NCBI GenBank assembly: GCA_902533035.1
Contig: CACAKI010000001.1
Coordinates: 1-33,916, forward strand
Direction: 5' to 3'
From: an uncultured Bacteroidota bacterium
Lineage (GTDB): Bacteria > Bacteroidota > Bacteroidia > Flavobacteriales > TMED113
Length of the DNA: 33,916 nt
The notes under the pieces: generated by a model
What the model was told of the DNA's origin: nothing
Database searches by the model: none
The model's input: the letters and a program-made list of their open reading frames with translations, nothing else
Part shown: one piece after another, positions 27,099 through 33,916 of the stretch
How positions within the stretch are numbered: position 1 is the first letter of the stretch
Layout: every line of letters begins with the position of its first letter
Position numbers and translations under genes: made by a program

Positions 27099-28518
27099 AT
27101 TGGTTCAAAATTTTATTGCATTTTTTTTTACTTTTTTATTTGGGGTTTTTCTTTCTAGTAAATTAATAGAGGGGCAATTGTGGTTATTGCCAATTCCAGT
27201 AATATTAACATTTAGTATTTATTATTTATTTCGATTAGATCAATTTTTAATGTTTATCGTTTTTTGTTCGCCATTCTCATTGAGTCTAACTGAACTAGGT
27301 TTTTTTTTTGAAAATGTAGATATATCTTTCCCAACTGAGTTTTTTTTATTTGGATTTTTGTGTCTAGTCAGTTTTAAGATGTTTTATCAGCCTGAACTGT
27401 TTAAAAAAATACTTGGAAATAAGATCACTTTTTATTTATTTATTTATTTGCTGTGGATGTTCGTTTGTTCTATTACCTCTACAATGCCATTTGTATCTTT
27501 AAAGCTATTTATTACAAGGCTTTGGTATATTATCCCTTGTTTTATATTTGCGACTTTAATTTTTTACAAAAATCATAATAGAATAGTGCATTTTGTGGTT
27601 GCATATTGTATTTCATTCTCTGTTGTTATTATACATACTTTAATAAAGCATTCTGCGTATTCATTTAGTGGTCCTTCTTCAAATTGGGTTGTTGCTCCTT
27701 TTTTTGATGATCACACTTCATATGGAGCCATGTTAGCATTTTTTATTCCAATATTGGCTTTATTTTGCTCTTCTTCTAAAATAAAAATTAGTTATAGAGT
27801 TATTTCATTTTTTTGTTTTGTCTTGTTTTCTATTGCTTTAATTTTTTCTTATACAAGAGCTGCTTGGGTGAGTTTATTTGGTGCTATTATTTTAGGGTTA
27901 TTTGTGAAATTTAAATTTAAATTAAAACATTTTATAATGTTTTCTGTATTAGTGCTTTTTATACTTTTCCCATTTAGACATCAAATTTCTTCTATTGTTT
28001 CAGATAATAAACAAGACTCATCTTCTTCTTTAACAGAGCACGTGCGATCTATTTATAATATAAAATCAGATGCTTCAAATATGGAGCGTATTAATCGTTG
28101 GAATTGCGCACTTAGTATGTTTAAAGAAAAACCAATTTTAGGTTTCGGCCCAGGTACTTATCAATTTCAATATGGTATTTTTCAAATGCACAAAGATAAA
28201 ACAATAATTAGCACAAATAGTGGAGATATGGGAAATGCACATAGTGAATATTTAGGTGCTCTTTCAGAAACAGGCTTGATAGGTTTAGGTTTATTATTAC
28301 TATTAATTACTACAATTTTCAAAAAGGGTATATCTCTCTATTATAGTGAACAAACTGACCTTCTAAAAACATATTTGTTAGGTAGTGTGATAGGGTTAAT
28401 GACATATTTTATTCATGGGTTATTTAATAATTTTTTGGATATGGATAAAGCAGCTATCCCCTTATGGTTTTTTGTTGCAATTATTGTTTATGTAGATATG
28501 CAAAGATCTAAGATTTAA
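27088..28518 (+). CDS. O-antigen ligase/polymerase-family membrane protein
   Basis: Polytopic; SYTRAAWVSLFGAIILG, CALSMFKEKPILGFGPGTYQFQY, NAHSEYLGALSETGLIGL. Confidence 0.88.
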   Translation: MTTKLVQNFIAFFFTFLFGVFLSSKLIEGQLWLLPIPVILTFSIYYLFRLDQFLMFIVFCSPFSLSLTELGFFFENVDISFPTEFFLFGFLCLVSFKMFYQPELFKKILGNKITFYLFIYLLWMFVCSITSTMPFVSLKLFITRLWYIIPCFIFATLIFYKNHNRIVHFVVAYCISFSVVIIHTLIKHSAYSFSGPSSNWVVAPFFDDHTSYGAMLAFFIPILALFCSSSKIKISYRVISFFCFVLFSIALIFSYTRAAWVSLFGAIILGLFVKFKFKLKHFIMFSVLVLFILFPFRHQISSIVSDNKQDSSSSLTEHVRSIYNIKSDASNMERINRWNCALSMFKEKPILGFGPGTYQFQYGIFQMHKDKTIISTNSGDMGNAHSEYLGALSETGLIGLGLLLLLITTIFKKGISLYYSEQTDLLKTYLLGSVIGLMTYFIHGLFNNFLDMDKAAIPLWFFVAIIVYVDMQRSKI

Positions 28519-29074
28519 TTCTTTCTAAATATTGTCCTGAAGATGTATCTACTTTAATTTTATCTCCTGTATTTATAAAAAGAGGCACTTTTATTTCTGC
28601 TCCAGTTTCTAACGTCGCTGGCTTTAATGCATTAGTTGCTGTATTACCTTTTTCTCCCGGTTCTGTGTTTTTAACTTCTAAGGATACATTTGCTGGTAAA
28701 TTACAAGAAATAGGACGCTCTTCTTCAGTATAAAATATAATGTCCGCCATATTACCTTCTTTTAAATATTTTGGTGCATTGATTAAATTTTCAGCAATCT
28801 GAATTTGTTCAAAGGTTTTTTGATCCATGAAATGATACATTTCACCACTTTTATATAAAAACTGTGAAGTTCTATTTTCAATACGAATAATTTCAATTTT
28901 AACTCCAGCTGTAAATGTATTTTCTAAAACTCTTCCAGTATTTAAGTTTCTTATTTTAGTTCTTACAAAAGCGGGACCTTTTCCTGGTTTTACATGTTGG
29001 AAAGATTCAATTTTCCATAAATCATTATTATGTTTAATACATAATCCATTTTTAAAATCTGAAGTTGTTGCCAT
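28508..29074 (-). CDS. efp: Elongation factor P
   Basis: HVKPGKGPAFVRTKIRNLNTGRVLENTF, EVKNTEPGEKGNTATNALKPATLETGAEIKVPLFINTGDKIKVDT. Confidence 0.97.
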   Translation of the reverse strand: MATTSDFKNGLCIKHNNDLWKIESFQHVKPGKGPAFVRTKIRNLNTGRVLENTFTAGVKIEIIRIENRTSQFLYKSGEMYHFMDQKTFEQIQIAENLINAPKYLKEGNMADIIFYTEEERPISCNLPANVSLEVKNTEPGEKGNTATNALKPATLETGAEIKVPLFINTGDKIKVDTSSGQYLERIKS

Positions 29075-29085
29075 ATTTTATGAAA

Positions 29086-29865
29086 TTAATTTTTTATTAT
29101 TCCTTGTTGCGAGTTTTTTATAAAATTAATAATATTTTTCTCTATATCGTTTAGATTATTTTTTTCTGGAATGTTATTTATAGCATCAGATATATTTTGG
29201 CCGTTTTCGTAAATTTTCCTATAAATATTTTTTATTATTTCTATTTCTTTTTTAGAAAAAAGCTTTCGCTTTAAACCAACAATATTTATACCTAAAAACT
29301 TTAATGGTTCTTTGGCTACTTTAATATATGGGGGGATGTCTTTTCTTACTAAACTTCCACCTGAAACCATGGAATATGCTCCAATTTTTGTAAACTGTTT
29401 TATAGCTGTCATACCCCCAATGGTTACATCATTTCCAATAATTACATGTCCTGCTATATTAACAGCATTTGCAATTATGCAATTTGCTCCAATCTCGCAG
29501 TCATGTGCTATATGACAATATGCCATTATAAAACAATTTGATCCAATAATTGTTTTTTTAGTTGCAAGTGTACCTCTGTTAATTGTTACGTATTCTCTTA
29601 TTATAGTGTTATCACCTATTATAGCTAATGTATTGCCATTACTAAATTTTAAGTCTTGTGGAGCTCCTGAAATAACAGCACCAGGAAATATTTTACAATT
29701 ATTTCCAATTCTAGCCCCAGAAAAAATAGTTACATTTGATCCTATCCAACAATTATCACCTATTTCAACGTTGTCGTGAATGATAGAAAAAGGATCAATT
29801 GTGAAATTTTTCCCAATTTTAGCATTTTTACTAATAGAGCTTAATTTATTTATCATTTTTTGCAA
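29086..29865 (-). CDS. lpxA: Acyl-ACP--UDP-N-acetylglucosamine O-acyltransferase (start likely 29856)
   Basis: Left-handed beta-helix hexapeptides; ISGAPQDLKFSNG, REYVTINRGT, YCHIAHDCEIGANCIIAN. Confidence 0.96.
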   Translation of the reverse strand: MQKMINKLSSISKNAKIGKNFTIDPFSIIHDNVEIGDNCWIGSNVTIFSGARIGNNCKIFPGAVISGAPQDLKFSNGNTLAIIGDNTIIREYVTINRGTLATKKTIIGSNCFIMAYCHIAHDCEIGANCIIANAVNIAGHVIIGNDVTIGGMTAIKQFTKIGAYSMVSGGSLVRKDIPPYIKVAKEPLKFLGINIVGLKRKLFSKKEIEIIKNIYRKIYENGQNISDAINNIPEKNNLNDIEKNIINFIKNSQQGIIKN

Positions 29866-31222
29866 TTTTCGCCATTAATTCTGCTTCCATTACAAGGTTG
29901 TCTTTCACATAAGCTTTTCCATGCATGTGACAAATGCCTCTTCTTATTGGAGATAAAAGTTTTAATTCAAAAATTAAGATGTCCGAAGGTACAACTTTTT
30001 GTTTGAATTTAACATTATCAATTTTCATAAAATAAGTTAAATAATTTTCTGGATCAGGCACTGTGTTTAATGCTAATATTCCTCCTGTTTGAGCCATTGC
30101 TTCAATTTGTAAAACCCCAGGCATTACTGGTTCATCAGGGAAATGACCTCTGAAATAATCTTCTTCTTTTCTTACATATTTTATGCCTACTACATAATTA
30201 TATTCTAATTCTCTTATTTCATCAATTAATAAGAAAGGATCTCGATGAGGAAGAATTTGTTTAATCTTTTCAAGATCCATGAGAGGTTTTTTATTTAAAT
30301 CATAGTTAGGTATTCCATTCTTTTCTTGTTCCATATTTTTTTGTATTTCTAGAGTTAATTTCAGATTAATAGAGTGTCCAGGTTTATATGCTATTATTTT
30401 TCCTATAATTCTTTGTTGTAATAAATAAATATCTCCAATTATATCTAAAGTTTTGTGTCTGACACATTCATCTTCAAAGGATATGATTTCAGGATTTATA
30501 ATCCCTTTTTCAAGTCGTTTTTTATTAGTATTAATTTCCACATCAGCAAGTTCTTTTTTGGATATAGAGTTTTCTATAAAAACAATAGCATTTTTTAGAT
30601 TTCCTCCTTTTATTTTTTTTATTTCTTTTAGATTTTTTGAATTTCTAACAATGAAAAACGTTTTTGCTTTAGCAATTTCTTTTTCAAATTTTTCAGGTTC
30701 ATTAAAAACAATTTTTTGTTTTTTTATAACACTTGAGTCATAGTCTATCGTGGTGTGAATTTCAAATTTATTTGAGGGGACACATTCAATGTAAGCTCCT
30801 GTTTTTTCGTCTATAACTTTAATGTAATTTTTTATTTTAAATGTTTTTTTATTTTCTTTTTGCTCTTTTTCTCCCGCTTCTTTTAATATTTTCATAAAAC
30901 TTTTTGAGCTTCCATCTAGGATAGGTAATTCTTCGTTATCTATTTCAATCTCTAAATTATCAATACAAAGAGACCAACAGGCTGCTAAAAAATGTTCAGT
31001 TGTTTTGATTTCAATATTATTTTTTTTCAGATTAGTAGCGCGATATGTTTTGGAGACATTTTTTATAGAAGCTTCTATTATTAAGTTTTTTTTTGAGTCC
31101 GTTCTAATGAAATATATTCCTGAATTTTCTTTAGCAGGTTTTATTTTCATCGTTACACTTTCCCCATTATGTAGTCCAAAACCACTAATTTGAACGCTTT
31201 TTTTTATTGTTTTTTGTAACAT
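29846..31222 (-). CDS. lpxC/fabZ: Bifunctional UDP-3-O-acyl-GlcNAc deacetylase / (3R)-hydroxyacyl-ACP dehydratase (LpxC-FabZ fusion)
   Basis: KTTEHFLAA...LPILDGSS...DECVRHKTLDIIGD (LpxC) followed by ILPHRDPFLLIDEI...RGHFPDEPVMPGVLQIEAMAQTGG (FabZ). Confidence 0.96.
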   Translation of the reverse strand: MLQKTIKKSVQISGFGLHNGESVTMKIKPAKENSGIYFIRTDSKKNLIIEASIKNVSKTYRATNLKKNNIEIKTTEHFLAACWSLCIDNLEIEIDNEELPILDGSSKSFMKILKEAGEKEQKENKKTFKIKNYIKVIDEKTGAYIECVPSNKFEIHTTIDYDSSVIKKQKIVFNEPEKFEKEIAKAKTFFIVRNSKNLKEIKKIKGGNLKNAIVFIENSISKKELADVEINTNKKRLEKGIINPEIISFEDECVRHKTLDIIGDIYLLQQRIIGKIIAYKPGHSINLKLTLEIQKNMEQEKNGIPNYDLNKKPLMDLEKIKQILPHRDPFLLIDEIRELEYNYVVGIKYVRKEEDYFRGHFPDEPVMPGVLQIEAMAQTGGILALNTVPDPENYLTYFMKIDNVKFKQKVVPSDILIFELKLLSPIRRGICHMHGKAYVKDNLVMEAELMAKIAKNDK

Positions 31223-31234
31223 AAATTGGGATGT

Positions 31235-32260
31235 TTAGTCTTTTCCTTTTTTTCTGAAATGTATATATGATTTTTGAAAATCTTTTTGATTAAATGCAAT
31301 AGGCCCTTGTATAATTATTCCTTTTTTTAGGAAACTCTTTGTTACTCCTGAATTTCCTGCTATTTTTATATTATCTGCTATTTCCAAATGATCTGCAATA
31401 GCAACTTTTCCACCTATTAAACAATTATTTCCTATTGTCGTAGATCCTGCTATTCCAGTACATCCAGCAATTATAGTATTTCTTCCTATACTGACGTTGT
31501 GCCCTATTTGAACTAAATTATCTAATTTAGCACCCTGTTTAATCATTGTGCTATCTGAATGTGTTGTTCCTCTATCTACACAACTATTTGCTCCAATTTC
31601 CACATTATTTTCAATGATCACATTACCTAGGTGAGGTATTTTTTTGTTTTCTGCTTTTTGTGGAATAAATCCAAATCCATCAGAACCAAGTACAACTCCG
31701 GAATGAATAATGCAATTTGATCCTATTTTTGTATTATCATAAATTTTTACTCCAGCATGTATAATAGTATTTGTCCCTATGCTTACATTTTTTCCTATAA
31801 AGCAACTTGGATATATTTTGACTAAATCATTTATTTCACTTTCTTCGTCAATATAACAGAAAGCTCCAATGTGTACTGTTTCTCCTATTTTTGCAGTGTG
31901 TGCTATATGCGATTTTTGATCAATTTCGTTGATTGTATTATTTGGAGTAAATAAGCATAATACATTAGCAAAAGATTCTTTTGCATTTTCCACTTTTATT
32001 ATTGACTTTAAATTTTTATTTTTTGTTATTATTTTTTCTAATGATAGGTCTAATTTTCCTATTAAATGAGATTCTATTATAATAACAGAGGCTTTGATGT
32101 TTCCGGAAAGAATAATTTTCATGAATTTCACATCATCTATGTAACAAATTGATTCACGTGTTGTTTTTTCAATTCCAGAGCTTGATTTTACGATAGTGTG
32201 TGAGCTTCCCAAAATCACACCATTTATTTTCTTACATATTTCTTTTACACTAAAGCTCAT
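31235..32260 (-). CDS. lpxD: UDP-3-O-(3-hydroxyacyl)glucosamine N-acyltransferase (start at [11 protein letters not shown] track extends to 32293)
   Basis: Hexapeptide repeats; [43 protein letters not shown]. Confidence 0.94.
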   Translation of the reverse strand: MSFSVKEICKKINGVILGSSHTIVKSSSGIEKTTRESICYIDDVKFMKIILSGNIKASVIIIESHLIGKLDLSLEKIITKNKNLKSIIKVENAKESFANVLCLFTPNNTINEIDQKSHIAHTAKIGETVHIGAFCYIDEESEINDLVKIYPSCFIGKNVSIGTNTIIHAGVKIYDNTKIGSNCIIHSGVVLGSDGFGFIPQKAENKKIPHLGNVIIENNVEIGANSCVDRGTTHSDSTMIKQGAKLDNLVQIGHNVSIGRNTIIAGCTGIAGSTTIGNNCLIGGKVAIADHLEIADNIKIAGNSGVTKSFLKKGIIIQGPIAFNQKDFQKSYIHFRKKGKD

Positions 32261-32265
32261 AGTAA

Positions 32266-33501
32266 TTAGTTTTTTATACTTGGATGATAACAAATAAAGT
32301 TTTTAATTATTGTGTTTTGTTTTTTATTGAAATTCAATTTTTTTTCTATGCCACTAAGTTCAGGTTTGTTATTTTTTTCTTTTAGTATATATATAGGATT
32401 TTTTTCAGGAACATAGATTTTATGTTTTGTTTGGATGGAAAAAACTAAATATTCTAAATCAGAATTGTTAATGGTATATTTTTTCTTCAATTTTTTTGTG
32501 ATTTCTTTGGTCATTTGTTTTAATTCTTTTTTATCTACTTCCTTTATTTTGTGCAATTTTCTTTCAATAATTTGTTTTGACAACATGGATAAAATAAGAT
32601 CATTATTATTTTGCCATTCTTTTATAGAAATCATAATATCATAATCATCAAGGTTAGAAAAGTAATTTAAATTTTTTGTGAGATTTTTTTGATTATTCAT
32701 GTCTATTTCTTCTTTGAGGAATTTTTGCAAATTTTTTGTCATGAAAATCTCATGATTATTATTTGCTAAATATTTTGCCCTTTTTAATATGTTCATCAAT
32801 GTATGTTCTGCAGATAAAACTGTTTTGTGCATGTAAACCTGTAAATACATTAATTTTCTTGAAAGAAGAAATTTTTCAATAGTATATAATCCTTTATAAT
32901 CTAAAACTAATTTTCCTTGATATACGTTATACATATCTATAATTCTAGTTGAATTCACTATACCTTCTGCTACACCTGAATAAAAACTATCCCTATTTAA
33001 ATAATCTAATCTGTCTACATCTATCTGACTTGAGATTAATTCATGTAAATATTTTTTTTTATAATTATTTTGAAAAATTTTAATTGCTAGAGATAGTTTA
33101 TTTTTGAAAATTTTATTTAATTCTTTCATGAATTGAATGGAAATTTTTTCATGTGAGATATTATTTACTAAACTATGTTCTAAGGCATGTGAAAAAGGAC
33201 CGTGACCTATATCGTGTAGTAAAATAGCTATTAATAATGCTTCTTCCTCTTTTGAGTTAATTTTAATATTTTTGTTTCTCAATACTCTTATTGCTTTTTG
33301 CATTAAGTGCATTGCCCCTATGGCATGGTGGAATCTAGTATGATGAGCACCTGGATAAACAAGATAAGAAAGTCCAAGTTGAGAAATTCTTCTAAGTCTT
33401 TGAAAGTAGGGATGTTCAATTATTTTATATATTAACTCACTTGGTATGGCAATAAAACCATAAATAGGATCGTTTAATATTTTGTTTTTGGTCTTTTTCA
33501 C
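32266..33501 (-). CDS. HD-domain phosphohydrolase (dNTPase/SAMHD1-like)
   Basis: [71 protein letters not shown]. Confidence 0.92.
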   Translation of the reverse strand: MKKTKNKILNDPIYGFIAIPSELIYKIIEHPYFQRLRRISQLGLSYLVYPGAHHTRFHHAIGAMHLMQKAIRVLRNKNIKINSKEEEALLIAILLHDIGHGPFSHALEHSLVNNISHEKISIQFMKELNKIFKNKLSLAIKIFQNNYKKKYLHELISSQIDVDRLDYLNRDSFYSGVAEGIVNSTRIIDMYNVYQGKLVLDYKGLYTIEKFLLSRKLMYLQVYMHKTVLSAEHTLMNILKRAKYLANNNHEIFMTKNLQKFLKEEIDMNNQKNLTKNLNYFSNLDDYDIMISIKEWQNNNDLILSMLSKQIIERKLHKIKEVDKKELKQMTKEITKKLKKKYTINNSDLEYLVFSIQTKHKIYVPEKNPIYILKEKNNKPELSGIEKKLNFNKKQNTIIKNFICYHPSIKN

Positions 33502-33531
33502 TTTTAAAAGAAAAACATAAATTTATGATTT

Positions 33532-33539
33532 CAAATTTA
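33532..33539 (-). promoter_or_regulatory. -7 box TAAATTTG for the HD-lpxD-lpxC/fabZ-lpxA-efp run
   Basis: Plus-strand CAAATTTA, ~31 nt upstream of the HD-gene start. Confidence 0.45.
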
Positions 33540-33553
33540 GTTACTGAAATATA

Positions 33554-33916
33554 ATGGAAAATTTTAAGATATTATGGATAGATGATGAAGTTGATTTATT
33601 AAAACCTCATATTTTATTTTTAGAAGAAAGAGGGTTTTTTGTTTCTTCAGAGACCAACGGTAGTGATGCAATTAATAATTTAAAAAAAAATAATTTTGAT
33701 ATTATTTTTTTAGATGAAAACATGCCAGGTTTAAGTGGGATAGAAACTTTGTCGGAAATAAAAAAAATCACAAAAACTCCGGTTGTTATGATCACAAAAA
33801 GTGAAGAGGAGTCTATTATGGAAGATGCCATAGGTAGTAAAATAGCAGATTATTTAATCAAGCCGGTTAATCCTCATCAAATTTTATCTAGTATAAAAAG
33901 AAATTTAGATGTAGAT
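33554..33916 (+). CDS. porX: PorX-like response regulator, receiver domain only (3' truncated by window end)
   Basis: [117 protein letters not shown]; PglZ half not visible. Confidence 0.82.
   Translation, partial: MENFKILWIDDEVDLLKPHILFLEERGFFVSSETNGSDAINNLKKNNFDIIFLDENMPGLSGIETLSEIKKITKTPVVMITKSEEESIMEDAIGSKIADYLIKPVNPHQILSSIKRNLDVD

Noticed and set aside
29312-29515. 67-aa plus-strand ORF
   Set aside because: Antisense to lpxA hexapeptide repeats, whose regular codons keep the opposite frame open.
30453-31193. Plus-strand ORFs of 96 and 62 aa
   Set aside because: Antisense to lpxC; Phe/Ser/Ile-rich as expected from complementing Lys/Glu codons.
29846-31222. LpxC-FabZ fusion as a novelty
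   Set aside because: This fusion is established in Bacteroidota; recorded only as a feature.
32435-32644. 69-aa plus-strand ORF
   Set aside because: Antisense to the HD-domain gene; no motif.
33607-33831. 74-aa minus-strand ORF
   Set aside because: Antisense to the PorX-like receiver domain, which is the real coding frame.

Overview
This is an AT-rich Bacteroidota (Flavobacteriales-like) chromosomal window, densely packed, with no CRISPR array, transposase, integrase or rRNA seen. It is dominated by envelope and LPS functions: waaA/kdtA, rfbB, hldD, an HD-domain gene with lpxD, lpxC-fabZ fusion, lpxA and efp, and a flippase/Wzz/O-antigen-ligase set. Housekeeping genes include mutS (partial), miaE, fabD, folE, queD, alaS, hutU and rnhB, plus two tRNAs (Gly-GCC, Leu-UAA). 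Two secreted proteases occur near the left end: an M43 metalloprotease, and an S1 protease with eight 'GCTDP..NYNP..DDGSC' repeats and a type IX secretion (T9SS) sorting tail. The right edge carries the receiver domain of a PorX-like T9SS regulator, absent from the supplied ORF track because it runs off the window. The strongest new observation is a missed 53-aa Cys-rich small ORF (minus strand, 20834-20995) with the motif GYCCENGCRHCPY (DUF5522-like by memory). It overlaps the start of hutU, shows that the 17-aa N-terminal extension of the hutU ORF is probably spurious, and sits on a face-to-face pair of TAnnTTTG -7 boxes. Other structure: six of seven convergent gene pairs overlap at their 3' ends. 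In alaS/hutU the 26-bp overlap is itself a near-perfect hairpin bounded by the two stop codons. I saw no clear defence system or biosynthetic cluster; several system-level ideas below are labelled as inference.
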